A stretch of 64,000 nt of DNA from Orbilia blumenaviensis (GCA_036872755.1 JAVHNS010000003.1:124001-188000), one strand, 5' to 3'; shown: positions 25,099 through 38,369, counted from the first letter of the stretch. Made by a program: numbers and translations. Notes: generated by a model from the sequence alone, not told the origin.

Positions 25099-26630
25099 GA
25101 GCAATTTTTCAATGTGGTTGATTTTGTCGAGAGAGTAGGTTTGCCACTTATCCAAAACACAGAACTGTAGGCTTTCCGCCGAGATGGAGAGTTAAAGTTC
25201 AATATCAAACGGCAAGATTCGATCTAACCGCCAGACCACCTCGGTCCTAGCTACGACAGCAGCAGATATTGACCGTAGAATGCAGCTCCTCACTCTCGCG
25301 CCAAGATTGCAGGCAGTCGGCAAGGGCAAATATCTATAATCTGCAGTAAACCCCGAGCCATGTTAGCCAGCCTCATCCATGTCGTATGTCTAAAGTTCCG
25401 AACTGACTACAGATGTCCCCCATAATCGATTGTGTGCATTCAAGCTTTTCCAAGTCGCATATTCTTTTTGCCCATGATATTATCCCCAAGCGGCCTCTTC
25501 AAAGGGGAAATCAAGGGCTTAATAACCCGCCAAGAGTCTTGCCAAGCACGAAGCCCCTCCACAGCATTCGTAATGCTTTTGATGAAGCTGAGACATACCC
25601 TCGTGAAATGCTATCCTCCAAACCCTCGGTTCCTGCGATTTTTGCGTTGCGAAGCACACCTTAAGTGGTATTTTACCGGCTGGCCCACAAATGTCTTGCC
25701 AATTGACCAATAAGGAGAAAGGTGGTCGTAAGCAGGGCGCTGGGCTAGAAATTCCTCGCTGACGCGTTCTTTCAAATCTCCCCCGTTTCCTGTTTGGATT
25801 CCTGTATGAACTGCGAGACACTGAGAATAGGTACGGTATTTCCCGTTTTCCCTTGCTGAACCCGGATCTGAATATTAAACTGAAGCAAAAGGGTCAGTCC
25901 ATATGTCGTGACGATTCGTAAGTCCAGGGTTTTTGTCGTTATATATACGCCGGTTCTCCTACCCGAAATTTGTTACCGAAAATGTGTCTCCTAACCTACC
26001 GCTGAAATGCGCAAATACCGTGAAAATCCACTGCGCCAATGGAGCTCAGGAGGAGGAATGGGGGGGAAAGCGAGCGGCAATACAGCCTCCATTTTATCCA
26101 CAAGATTTTCTAGTTTCAAATCCCCAAGCACACGCCAAGTAGCCAGCCAACTAGAAGAAAGCCAGATGCTTTTGATTTACTAATGATGCAACATTAACGT
26201 CGAATGTCCCAGCCCCAATAGCAATCATCAGACGACTATAGATGCTTCCCCAGCGTGCAGATACCTTCTGCGCCTTAGTCTACCCGAAGCAACACCTGGG
26301 GCGACAGGCTTGGGGTATCGATACGACGGTGCTTTTCAACTGGCCAATTGGCATGCCCCTCCGTGCGTTGTATTTTTTGCGTTGTCAACTCTCTTTAAGC
26401 GCAGAAGGGAATGCTTGCTGGCTACTAAGCATGGAAGGAAGGGGAAGATTGGCCATGCGCATGCCCCTAATAGCTTCCAGCTGGGGATCCACAGTAAAAT
26501 TTAAAAATCCTGCAATATTAATAGGCTGAGGAAATAATAATATGTAATACCGATAGTGCCAATTTCTGTAGCATGCAGATCCAAATCGATCTGCAACTTT
26601 CCTAATTAGATTATTTGAATTTACTACCTA

Positions 26631-26707
26631 CTACCTAGATATCTAGGTAGACATTAAACATTACCAAACGAATATATACCTAGGTATCTAGGTAGGTACC
26701 TAGGTAC
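26631..26707. repeat. Palindromic TACCTAGGTA-type repeat block
   Basis: Positions 26631-26650 form a perfect 20-nt palindrome (CTACCTAGAT followed by its reverse complement ATCTAGGTAG). At 26678-26707 a second group repeats TACCTAGGTA and TCTAGGTAGG units. Runs of this kind recur in ascomycete intergenic DNA; origin and function are unclear. Confidence 0.75.
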
Positions 26708-26945
26708 TTAATATTCGGGTATCGCTCGCTATATACAGAGAGGGGTTTATCGGCCTGTCAATTACCAATGTACTCAGGGTGAGGAGCAAGCACTGGTAAA
26801 AGATATCCATCCATATAGGACTTAATTATAAGCAAGAAGAAAACTCCAAAACGCCGCCCAATGCCTCTAATGTCCGTGTCATACTCGAAAGAGGGGAGTG
26901 TCACATCTTCTCTGGATCATCGTTGCTCCACATCGTTTTCCTAAT

Positions 26946-28779
26946 TTAAACTTTTTGCTCGCCTTCCTCCTTACTCTTTGGTGCATCGACATGCTTTCTC
27001 GTGCTAACCCATTCCATTCCTAATGCGCCAATTAAACTAGCACAACAAAGCGCCACTGCCACATAGAAAACATTGACGATAGCAGTATTATACACCTGCC
27101 AAACCTGCGGCAGGTATTCTGGTGAAACCACTTCCTTCAAATGCGTAGCACCGGTGTGAATGACTTTTGATGCATCGAACCCATCGGCGTTGATCTGTAC
27201 CATTCCCTTGACGAGTTTATTGACGAAATTGCTTTGGCCAACAGCAATGAAGATAGCACCACCCAGGATCTGGCAGAACATAACCATGGAAGTTCCGATG
27301 GGGACATCTTTTCTCTCTAGGACAGCTTGAGCTGCGATGGCAGGTTGCTGCATGCCGAATCCAAGCCCGAGACCGTATAGGACCTGGAATCCAACCCATT
27401 TACCAGCACCGGCGGATGGAGTGATAGTTGTCAGAAGACCAGAACCAATGGACATGACGACCGATCCAAGAATCATGAAAGGTGTATAGTATCCAAAGGC
27501 GCGGACAACCCCACCAGAAATCATGGTACCCACGACGAGGGACAGAACGGTGGGGATGAGACGGATACCAGAGTCGGTGGCGTTGACACCCTGGATAGCT
27601 TGAAACCAAATTGGAAGATAGTAAATGAACAACATCATGCCGCCACCCGCGCAGAAGGCAAACCACATACCAAACGCGATAGAGCGTTGAGACACGATTC
27701 GGGGCGGTATGGTAGCATCCTCTTGCTTCCAAATTTGAACACCAACGAAGATTATGATAGTGACACTGAAGATAACAAGTAGTGCAATGATTCGGCCATC
27801 GGACCAAGCGTATTCGGTACCACCCCACTGGAGGGCCAAAAGGAGGCAGATCATGCTGGGAAGGAAGATAGCAGTACCGATCGGGTCCAACTGCTTAATT
27901 CGCTCCATAATGGTGAGCTTCTTCTGGACCGGATGGGCATCGATTATGAGCAGGATAATGAGGAAAGCGACCGCGCCAACGGGAAGATTGATCCAGAAAC
28001 TCCATCTCCAGGTAGCATGCTGAGCAAACGCGCCTCCCATAATGGGGCCAACGACGCCAGATACGCCAAAGACACCGCCAAAGGCGCCCATAAAGGTACT
28101 TCGCTTATGCAAAGGAACAGCATCTGTGAGCATCACAATCGCGCCAGTAAAGATACCTGAGCTACCAGCTCCGGCGATAGCTCTACCGACAATAAAGGAT
28201 GTTGAATTAGGAGCCCAACCGCAGAGGGCAGAACCAATTTCGAAGAAAACAATTTGAGCGAGAAAGACCCATTTAGTGGGATAGAAAGTGTAAATCTTGC
28301 CAGAAAGAGGCATAAAACCACTATTTAGAACGATGAATTAGTCAGCAGATGGATATACAAATTCGTCCAAGTAAAAATGGAAAGAAATGGGAAAGAGAAT
28401 CGAGAATCGGGATTTCCACATACCAGCCAGTGATAAGATACGCGGAACCGTACCAGCCGACATCTCCAAGGGAATTAAACTCGTTTGTAATTTGGGGAAT
28501 AGCGGTTGAAATAATTGTACGATCCAGGGCGACTAGGAAGATAGCTAACACTAAGGCTACAATGATCGAGAATAGAACGGTGCCTGTGGGGTATACATGG
28601 GTTTCTTCTGTAGTATAGACGGGCTCAAGCGCGAGGTCGCCTGATTTCTCATTATCCACATGGGCGGACTCCATATTATGAACGTTTTTGAGTTCTATGG
28701 ACTGCTTCTCGGATCCGCTTGTACCCATTTGTTCAGTGATAGTATTGGCGTCTGTATGGCTCGATAGTGTCGATGCCAT
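26946..28779 (-). CDS. MFS multidrug/toxin exporter, DHA2 (14-helix) type
   Basis: Two exons (28424-28779, 26946-28320) with a 103-nt intron give 576 residues. An N-terminal cytosolic stretch of about 65 residues precedes the first helix. Then [18 protein letters not shown] (the DHA2 motif after helix 1), [10 protein letters not shown] (helix 2), and [16 protein letters not shown] with [18 protein letters not shown] (motif C region) follow in order. Length and helix number fit 14-helix proton antiporters that export drugs, mycotoxins or secondary metabolites across the plasma membrane. A Zn2Cys6 regulator starts about 1.1 kb away on the other strand, so the two probably share a control region. 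No biosynthetic core enzyme is nearby to point to a metabolite. Confidence 0.93.
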
Positions 28780-29901
28780 CGGATGGATATATGTTGGCTA
28801 TCTATAGCCTTCTCTTTATAGCCTCCGGGGACAGCTTTGACTTGTGGATAGTCTCGTAGTATATCTGTGCTTGTAGATATGAAGATGAACCGAAGGGAGC
28901 GATATTATAATACGCAATGCTGTCCGAATGAAATTGGGGAGCGCGTCGCAAATGTGTTGCGCGCGTTGCAAGTCGTAAGGATCGGCAGAAGAACGGGCCA
29001 AAAGAGGCAATCTGTTGGTCGATGAAGCTTGGGATGGGATTCAACGCAATGTGCAATAGTGAAGCATGAAGTTGAAATGGAAAATGCAGAACCAGATATT
29101 CCACAGTCTCAGGTCAGGCGTTATATAGAAAGAAAAAAAAAAGGAACAGCTATGAACCTTCTCGGAACACCTAACACCTTTTGTGGATACGAGTACATGG
29201 CGCCTTGATCCCCTGAGGAAATTTCGAAAATTGAACAGCGAGTCTGCAGCCAGAGTCGGAGATCGGGCCTCGTCTGGCCGACCCCACCGGGCTTTTGGGT
29301 TTTTCTGTGTAATAGGTCAGGTTACCGTGTGGGTCCTCGTCGATAAAGGAGTTAAGCTTTTTGTGGCTCGTTTGCGAAGAGCCTCCGCTGATTAAGGACG
29401 GCCAGTGGTACAGCGGGCCCTTCTAAATAGCCGTCTTCGCGAGCTTCGGCCCCGAACTTAGGTGCCAAGGCCCGATAAGCTCCCTGACTCCCATACATTT
29501 TGAGAAATTCGAGTGACGGAGGAATTCAAATTGCCACAACCGTATTCAGGCCATTCACTCTGCTGACGTATCCGGGATAGTCATCGGGTGCTATACTGAC
29601 GACTCGATCCTTTTTCAAAGTGGGAAAGGGTCTGGTTGAGTTGGACAGTCGGGCGTCAGAATTAAATATAAAGATAAACCTTTGTCCGGTTTGCCGCCTT
29701 CGGCCCTCTCAAGGTGCGAAACGACCGACGAAACAACACAGGAAATACACTTTTACCACACAGCCTTTACCAATCGACCCTTTTCACAGGTAAAATCGGG
29801 TATACGCAGGCGATTGCGTGCAAGATATCGATCACAAAATTCCCCGATCAGATTAGCACACATCTTACAGGCCTAGCACGAGCAGGCGCATCAAAATAAT
29901 A
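28780..29901. promoter_or_regulatory. Divergent control region between MFS exporter and Zn2Cys6 regulator
   Basis: This 1.1-kb stretch separates two start codons facing away from each other. It contains several CCG/CGG triplets; one pair, CCG-N4-CGG at 29694-29703, has the everted form some Zn2Cys6 dimers bind. CG-rich DNA near it makes chance occurrence likely. No gene is supported inside it. Confidence 0.4.
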
Positions 29902-32588
29902 ATGTCTGGGACCCCCGAGACAGTTAATCTAGTGTCACCGCCGAGCCAGGCCTCCCCAGAAGATGCATCTGCATCATCTGCAGGTGCGCCTGCATCCCCA
30001 AAGCCACATGCATTCAATTGCGTCGTTTGTAAGAACAGAAAAGTCAAGTGTGACCGCCAAGTACCATGCTCCACTTGTACCAAACTTAACGTGGAATGCC
30101 AATATGTCGAGCCGGGGCCCCGCAAAAAGAGGAAGTCTTCGAGCAAGCATGAGAACCTGGTACAACGTCTAAACAGATATGAGGAGCTTCTGAAACAGGT
30201 CGAATCTAATGTCAAGTTGCTGGATGGGGTGGAACTACCCCCGGCTAAACAAGGCAACGGCGTAAATATGGATACAGCGTGGGGTGGGTTCCTAGGAAAG
30301 CCTCTGGATGTAGAGAGGCAGCCCAAAAGGGTCAAATTTGAACGCCCATCCGGTGAATTTGGGCTTTGCGCGCCGAAAAAGGGTGGCTTGCTGGCGTCCA
30401 CCGGACGATCAAGATATTTTGAAAAGTTCGTGCCATCTAATCCGAGCTGAAGTTTCCGTTTAGTCAATATTATATGCTGACGTGCTGATAACCATGTTAG
30501 TAATCTCTGGAACTCGCTAAAAGACGAACTCCAAGAACTCAAGGAGACTATTTTGGACTCATCTGATGACGACAAAGTCGATGACTGGTCTATCCACAGT
30601 TATACTAATACCGCCAATTTAAACACTGGTATCTTCTTTTTCGGTCCCATAAACTCTAAGGCCGATGTCTCGGGCTTCCATCCTTCAGCGGCACACTGCG
30701 TCATCCTATGGAACTGTTTCCTTGAAAACATTAACCCCCTTACCCATGTTGTTCACCATCCGTCCCTAGCTGTAAGGGTAATGGAGTACAAGGACAAGCC
30801 TCACACCATGCCTCGGAACTTAGAGGCGTTGATGTTCTCTATATACGCCTTAACGGTATCTTCTTTAGATAGTAGACAATGCCAGAACCTCTTCCAAGAA
30901 TCCAGAAACGATCTGTTGGCGAGATACCGCTTCGCTGCTCAACATGCCCTTAAGAACGCGGGAACGCTCAAAACAACGGATTTGATTGTCCTTCAAGCCT
31001 TTGTCTTTTTCCTTGTGAGTTTAGCTTAACTCCCTCACTTAAGTACATATGTTAGGGCCAAACTGATCGATATCAACAGCTTGACCTCCGCTCTTACTAC
31101 GACTACCCATCACTATGGGTAATAACGGGTACAGCCGTACGCATCGCACAAAGAATGGGTGTGCACCGTGACGGCACAAAGCTAAATCTCCCACCCTTCG
31201 AAACTGAAATGCGTCGCCGCCTCTGGCGTGAAATTCTCATCCTCGACTTCCGCACTGCCGAGCTTTCCGGTGCCGGACTATACACAATGGCCATGGATGA
31301 GAACGCGTGGGACTCCAAATGGCCAACATCCATTAACGAAAGCGACATATGGCCTGGGATGACTGAGCACCCCAAAGAACGAGAAGGCCCCACGGAAAAC
31401 ATGTGGCCGCAGCTACGTGGCGAGCTCGGACAGATCTTCGTCGACCGTTGGCGCCGAATGCACCGACAAAGTATTAACGCCGGCACTATGTATGACAAAG
31501 CAGACTCTAATAGTGCAGAATTCGCCAACTATTACAAAGCCCTGGACAACGATCAGCAACTCGAAGATATCACGAGCAAACTCGAGGAGAAATATATAAA
31601 ACATTGCGATCCTATCAATCCGTTGCAATTGTTTACGTCTATAGTGTGCCGGTCGGCACTTACAAACCTTCGACTCATGACCCATCACCCGATCCGGAGA
31701 GCAGACAACGGTGCCAGTATGTCACAGGAAGAGAAGGACAGTCTGTTCTCTGACTCGATCAAAATTATGGAGTATGACAATCTGTGCCATTCAAGCCGTT
31801 CTATTCAAAAGTTTCTTTGGCACACTAAGTCCTTCTTCCAATGGCACGCATTCATATATCTCCTTGGCGAGCTTCGCCAACGGCCCCAAGGCCCAGAAGT
31901 TGAAAAGGCGTGGGCGCAAGTAGACGAAGTATTCGAACACCATTACGAATGGCTTGAACGGAAGGATGAACTCCACTCCGCAATCCGAGCATTTGCTCTA
32001 AAAGCCTGGGAATGTCGTGAAACCCAGATCCGGAAAGCAGGGAAAGTAGTCGAACAAGAAGTTAGAGTTCCTGTGTTCGTACAAACATTACGGGAAATGT
32101 ACGCCAACTCTAGCGCCACTGTAATGGTGGCGGCAGCGCATAGAGGCACTGGCGAAGCCCCACAGGGCCCTCCAACTACAGCTAATATCAGCCCTGCCCC
32201 TCTACAATATCTCGGTACACCTGGAACTACAACTATGCAACAGAGCTTCCTCTACGTTGCCCCTAACCGAGACATTCTAGAAAATGGAGTCAACATCGCA
32301 CCATCACAGTCGAGTGGCGCTACAGCAACAACGAACACATTATCGCCTTCGGGTCCAGAAGCGATACCAATACCGCCGCCAACAGCAAACGCAACTACAA
32401 CAGTTAATGCAACAAACACAACCGGGGCAGCAGCTTCGACTGCTTCCTCGTCCTCATCCTCGGCTGGCGTGACTCCGATTAACTGGTCGGAATGGGAAAG
32501 CCTTCTACAAAATTCTGACTTACTAGGGTTTACAGGTGCTTTTAGGGGCCCCTATGAATCCTTATATAACTGGCAATGCGGTCAGTAA
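29902..32588 (+). CDS. Zn2Cys6 binuclear-cluster transcription factor with fungal_trans domain
   Basis: Three exons (29902-30425, 30501-31014, 31080-32588), introns 75 and 65 nt, give 848 residues. The N-terminus is Ser/Ala/Pro-rich. The zinc cluster is complete: Cys40, 43, 50, 56, 59 and 66 (CVVCKNRKVKC, then CX5CX2CX6C). A basic linker GPRKKRKSSSKHE and a short coiled coil (LVQRLNRYEELLKQVE) for dimerisation follow. The middle region carries the fungal-specific regulatory domain, with YDYPSLWVITGTAVRIAQRMG and then MRRRLWREILILDFRTAELSG. The C-terminal 150 residues are Thr/Asn/Ser/Pro-rich, a plausible activation region. It should be a nuclear DNA-binding regulator. Its targets are not known; the divergent DHA2 exporter is the natural first candidate. 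Confidence 0.93.
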
Positions 32589-34160
32589 ATTAAATTGCAT
32601 TATTGGGTCGAAATGGAGGGGAAGGAGGGAAAGAAGAAAACAAAGTCTGGGGAAGCAGAGCTCGATCAAAGCGTAGGATTTGTACACGAGGAGAATTCAG
32701 CTGAAGGAGGGGAACCCTGAAGGCACTATTTCTGCCATGGATGTCTTGCACAAGCGAGATGGGATGGGATGGAATTGCAACAGAAATGCGCTATCGTTGT
32801 TCCATCTGTATATAGCTTTGGGGGAAATTTGATAGGTCGACGCATTCTGGACACCGCACCCCCGGCACTTTTTTGACTTTCGCTCTTCGCCCCATTTAAT
32901 TGGAATGTTGGACTTGTTCTTCTGTGACCATGGATGCTGAGGGATAAAACAGCACAGCTCATTGGTTTATACCAAAAAGATTGTTGGCTATTGTATATAT
33001 GTATCCTTGCAAGCCGCGCTTTGGTGGGACCGAAGTTCCATTTTTTTTAAAAAAATAATAATAATAATAATCATTGCTCCTAGACAGAAATGCCTTGGAA
33101 TTTTCCTTGTCCGCCCTTTTAAGGGTCTTATTTGGAATATATCTCACCTCTTTCTGATTCAATTTCGATTGAGTTATAAAACCACTACAAAAATTTGGAT
33201 AGGATTTTTTATAATAGACTTCCGGATATCGGGCGGTATGAATTTGCGGGAAATGTTGGTACATACATAGAGCGCGAGTCCAGACGAGGACGCAACCGAA
33301 GTGGAACAATTCGCGTACTACGTAGAGGGATAACGAAGCGCCTTATGTCGTGTCGAGATGCATATGCACCCGGATATTCCGTCAATAATAATTACACTTA
33401 TTATATATAATACAATAGTTATATTTATAACTCTAGTTATGGTTATATTTATATATAGTCATCGCTTTTAGCTGTGGTTGTGGTAACGGTTGTGGTTGTG
33501 GTTGTGGTTGTTATCAAGCGCCTGAGCTAGGACCAACAATGTTATTTCCAGTTAGAGGCAACAAGTAGCAAATATGATATGTTCGTCCGTATGACATTGA
33601 AACGAACTAAAGTCTTGAAGAAAAGAGGGAACAAGAACGAGAAGTAACATGCAACGCCCGTATGCTAGAATGATATGTACGAGGACGCCGGGCCAAGCTG
33701 AACAGAAGTATCAGAAAGAAAACAGGGACAAAACCGTCGTTTCAAACACCGTAGCCATCAATAGGAGGCTCAAGCAAGCAAACCGTTGCCATTGATAGTC
33801 GGTGAGTCATTATAATAATAATGATAAAAGGGAAAAGTGTAAAGAAAAACAAAGCGAGAATGATATGTCGTGAATGCCATTCTTAGGGCATATGTAGTTA
33901 TGTAGAAAAGGATCTCCCCCAGACAAGTATCAGCACAGTGACCATTAGAAAAGAAGTAAGAGGAAAAAAAAAAAAAAAGGTTTTGTAGGGAAAAATCAGA
34001 CCGCGAACGCCAGACCCGCATGATATTTTGTTTGCGTGGGGGGTATCCTACCGACACTTCAAGGTTCGGTATAAATGAAAAAAAAAAACGAAAAAAAAGG
34101 CGACGAATGGGAATAAGCAAACGAGAGAAAAGAAAAGGAATAAGACAGATAGCGTGCTTT
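32589..34160. other. Intergenic region with simple repeats
   Basis: No gene is supported. Simple repeats include an AAT run at 33051-33072, an AT-rich stretch at 33390-33460 and GTGGTT hexamers at about 33472-33512. A and AG-rich runs near 33960-34140 produce frames on both strands that are low-complexity only. Confidence 0.6.
33472..33512 (+). repeat. GTGGTT-type hexanucleotide microsatellite
   Basis: About six imperfect copies of TGTGGT/GTGGTT units in intergenic DNA. Confidence 0.8.
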
Positions 34161-36897
34161 CTACGAGCCGCTTGTATCGACCCTCTGGATACTAATATCC
34201 TTATCTCGTAAGCTGCTCCCTCGTTCTAGACTACCGGGGTTGGCTTCATTGCTATCTCTGCTGCTCGAATGAACATTACTGTGAACTGGAGATAGCGGCG
34301 ATAAGGGCACACTTTTTTGGTAGGGCACACCCGCTGCGGCAGCTTGGAGGGAAATGATTTCATTGACATGTGTGTCCCTGACCCCCCGAAGGGAGGCACC
34401 GGTAACGCTGGAGAAACGGTTGCGGATTTTTGCGGCGGTGCTGCCATGGTAGACTCCGTCGACCTGTTCCAAAGAGATGCCCTTGGTTTCGTGAATGTAC
34501 TATAGTAATAGCCCATTAAGTTAGCAGAGAGTTAGAATATAAGATTGGGCAAACACAACCCAGCATGTTTTGTACAACGTCGGACGATATCACGCCGATT
34601 GGGCCGGGCAGCGGAGATAGTCATATTGTTATTCTTACCTTTTGAACGAACCAGACGCTTAGGAAGCAGAATCCAGCCCAGATAAAACAAATCTTGGAAC
34701 CAAGCCTGGCGGAATCCGGGCTCTCGTCGACAAGGTATGGGGTTGAGTAGCTCTGTTATCATTGAGAGAAAATCCTGGTTAGCTAATTGTGCCCTCCTCA
34801 ACTGCTGTGTGACTAGGTAGCATAAACAAAGAAAAGGAATGAAGGACTACGCAGGCCAAGTGCGACGAGCCGGCGGCAGTACTGCCTTAACCGTTCAATT
34901 GCCTTTCTCGCTTCCTTATTTCTGGAAGTAGGTTCTTGGGACTCTGCATGAGTCTTCAGGATCTCACACATCCTATTTCGCAGCAATAACATGATGCGAA
35001 ATACCCCAGATGTAGGTTGCCTAAACTTGTGTCCAAAGGCAAAACCCAAAATAGCGAGGATTGCAGAACGACACACAAAGCGCTGCCAGGCCAGTGAACG
35101 GGAACAATGCCATCTTGTAGGCTGAAACACAAGCTTGAGGGAATGCATCGGCTGTGCAACATTACTTACCAAAGCCCAATTCACAATCCAATTCGTCGCT
35201 GCCGTCATACTCATGCTCTTCGCCCTAACTCTTAGTGGAAAGATCTCACCCGTGACAATCCAGCCACCCAAACCCCAGGTCATGGCAAAAAAGGCGATGT
35301 AGACGCATGTCAGACCGATGAGAACCTTGTTGGCTACATCGGTGCTTGTCGTGAGACCAACAACGGCAATTACGAGTTGACAAAATCCCATGCCGAGAGC
35401 CCCAATAAAGAGTAACGGTGCCCTTCCAGCCTTTTCGACGAGATAAAGACCAGGTATCGTCGCCACAACGTTAACAATATTAGCGATGAGTGAGATGACG
35501 AATGGTCGAGAGACTCCGTTAGTCTTAAAGTAAGTGGTACCATAGTAAAAGATGAAGTTGATCCTGGAGGCCGGGGTCAGTACACTGCCTTCGGAGAAGC
35601 CGAATACCACAACAAGGGGCCAATCACTAACCCTGTCAACTGCTGCAACGCCTGGAGGCCGCAGCCAGTCCATAGTCGCGCACCCAAGTTACCTCGAAAA
35701 CAGTCCTTCCATGTTGCCTTTCCTAAATCGCCTTCAATTTCGTGAAAGATCTCAATTTCGTCGAGTTCCTCTTGCAAGGTTGGATGGTCTCGTGGTAAAG
35801 CTCGAAGTTTAGCTAAGGCCAAAGCTGCAGCCTCTGGGTGCCCCCTCTTGACAAGGAAACGGGGCGACTCTGGTAAGAATAGCATGCCGACCGCCAATGT
35901 CACGGACAGTATGGCTTGCAATGATATTGGTATTCGGTAGGCGCCGGTGTCAGTTCTGGAGTGCGTTGCATTGGATACAATGGTGGTAAGAAGCAATCCG
36001 ATGGTGATAGAAAGCTGGTAGCAGCCGATGATTGAACCTCTGATCCACTTTGGCGCCGATTCCGCTTGGTATAGAGGGACTATTATACGATTTGGAAAAT
36101 CAGCCGACCGACCAAAATTTCTATAAAGGTAGTATCTATGTGTGGTGTATATATACCCATGACAGATATCAGACCTACTCCCATGCCAGTTATCATTCTA
36201 CCAATGATGAAAAGGGGGAGGGCAGTCGAGATAGTTTGAAGAACGACTCCAACCTGGTATATATTAGATCCGGGCGCTATGGTAAGTTGATAGATGGATT
36301 GATATAGATAGGAGGACATACCGTGAAAAGTGTGGACGAGAGTATCAGGCCCCATCTCCGACCAATCCAATCCGCCCAGAAGTTGGCAGTCAGAGATCCT
36401 ATTATAATGCAATATACCCTTTAGTAAATTATGCTTTCGGACCACCACCACGGTAAATATAATAGATAATTTCCATACCAATGACCGTGCCAGCCGAAAG
36501 AATCGAAACGATCAAACTTGACTGGCTGGCAGTGATGTATTTTCTGCCGTGTTGATCGACGTTTGTGGCATAATCCCGGACGAAGGAGTCCATAGCGAGG
36601 ATGCCATTGATGTTGCCGGTATCCCATCTATTTGATTTGAAATATTGAATTAGTATGCCTGATCTCTTCCCCTCTATAAGGAATAGACTCAAGCCAGGAG
36701 TCGAGTTGGGTAGTGGATGTGAAGTCTCCGTACCCAAATATTAAACCACCTATATTTCATTCATCCAAAAATTAGCCTCCTCAGTCATTCAGACGACTGC
36801 ACAAGTCAATGTCTCCGAAGCACTCACCTATTGCGACAAAGCATCCTACGATGATGCCCGGAATGACCGAGCCTTCCTGGAAATTTATCCACCACAT
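34161..36897 (-). CDS. MFS sugar-porter family transporter
   Basis: Nine exons (36828-36897, 36734-36749, 36479-36627, 36322-36398, 36157-36253, 35632-36079, 35170-35563, 34639-34752, 34161-34499) give 567 residues. Family landmarks occur in order: FGWDTGNINGIL (helix 1), ADWIGRRWG, GRMITGMGVGLISVMVPLYQAE, PESPRFLVKRG, LQALQQLTGINFIFYYG, GWIVTGEIFPLRVRAKS, TPYLVDE and ETKGISLEQVD. These are the hexose-transporter signatures, so it should import a sugar or polyol by proton symport at the plasma membrane. The C-terminal tail of about 85 residues is cytosolic and Ser-rich. Exon 2 is only 16 nt, and the intron at 34753-35169 is 417 nt, far longer than the others (68-139 nt). Its substrate cannot be read from sequence. 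Confidence 0.9.
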
Positions 36898-38369
36898 GGT
36901 TTGTTGTAGATGCGTGAGAGTGTATGTATTGTATTATGACATGCAAGAAACAGACAAAGGCACAGGCACTCCTCCGCTACCTTCGAAAGGCAGCCTTGTC
37001 CCTTCAACCAAAACCAAACTAGAAACCCGTGAGGTTTTCGGATCCGAGGCAGGAGACAAGAAAAATATAGTCGGAGATGCTCAGTCGAAACTATTTCGAA
37101 GACGTCCTTCCTGCCTTCCTGTTTTCCTTTCCGTAGGTAAAATAAAAAAAATATAAATATTGAATCCTGAATCTTTCCCTTTGATGGTCAGACTGATGGT
37201 TGATTGGTTATGGTAGTTGCGTTGTTGTTGATGTTTGAAGTTCGAAATGGTTTCAAGAGTCCGTGAACGAGATGGAATCAAATCGAATTGATATCAAAGT
37301 TCAGAAAACGGCAAGGGCATTGAGAGAAAGAGAATCAAAGAGAGAGCATCACCCCGCAGCCGATTGATGGATAGAACGATCGAGGAAATCGGAAATTTAG
37401 AAGAAATCTAGGTAAACAAAGCCCTTCAAAGCCCCGATCTGGAAAGAAATTCCCGGACTGAGGTTGAATATTACGGTCCCGATTCCCTGGCTTGTTCCCT
37501 CGATAGAAAGCTATAACTTTCTATCCCTTTGCTCCCAGAATTCCAATATGCGGTCGCCCTAATTCGCAACTTATCACCACTCCTGGATTCAACCCAATTT
37601 CAGGTCCAATACTTCTGGGAATGGTTAGTGCCGTGGTATCGACCCGCTGGAATTATATATAAATGATTAACCAAACGTAAAATATTCGCTTCGTGACCTG
37701 GATTTCAGAAGGCTGGCGTGACAGCGTAACAACGTAGGTACTTTTGAAGCCCAAGTGGATCGATAGATGGGCGGCGAGCTGCTTCCAAGTAACTATTTTC
37801 AGCTTTCCTTAAGCAAGCCTTTTCTTTCCTTTAAGCTAGCTGGCCAACTTTGACCTTTCGTAATAACGGGGCAGCGAATGCAATCCAATTCAATGCAAAG
37901 GCAAAGATTGCTTCAAGGCCGTTTTACACCTGCAGCTTTAGCCCTCCCAGACAAAATTGTAACCCCGGGTCTACCGTAAACCGTTATGTGCCTTGCAGGC
38001 CACTGGACGCTTTCGGAGACTCTTACGAGGAACGCTCGATATAGCTATCGCCCTCGGTTCCTACCAGCCGTGCTGAGAATGTTGACCCGAATGTCGACCC
38101 CTTGCAGTGAATTAGCTAGAAGCCCCAAAGGGTTTAAGAACAGGTCTGGCCGCACTGTAAAACAACACAAACCACTGGAATTTCACTGAAGTTCAGTAGT
38201 TTTATTGCCACAGGATGGCTGAAATGCTTGTGGATTCCTATGCCCGTTGCGTGAGCTAAGGGGTGTGCGCGGTGGACTGCGAAGCGATCAATCGACCTTC
38301 TTTTGCTATGCTGATATGCGGCTCTACACTAAGCTCAAGAGCGTAACGGTGTACGGCGCACGGGGAATA

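Larger units (their letters stand above)
25010..26945. other. Intergenic region with a palindromic repeat block
   Basis: No credible gene. Frames at 25413-25713, 25519-25821 and 26242-26529 overlap each other and lack domains. The distinct element is the TACCTAGGTA repeat block at 26631-26707. Confidence 0.55.
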
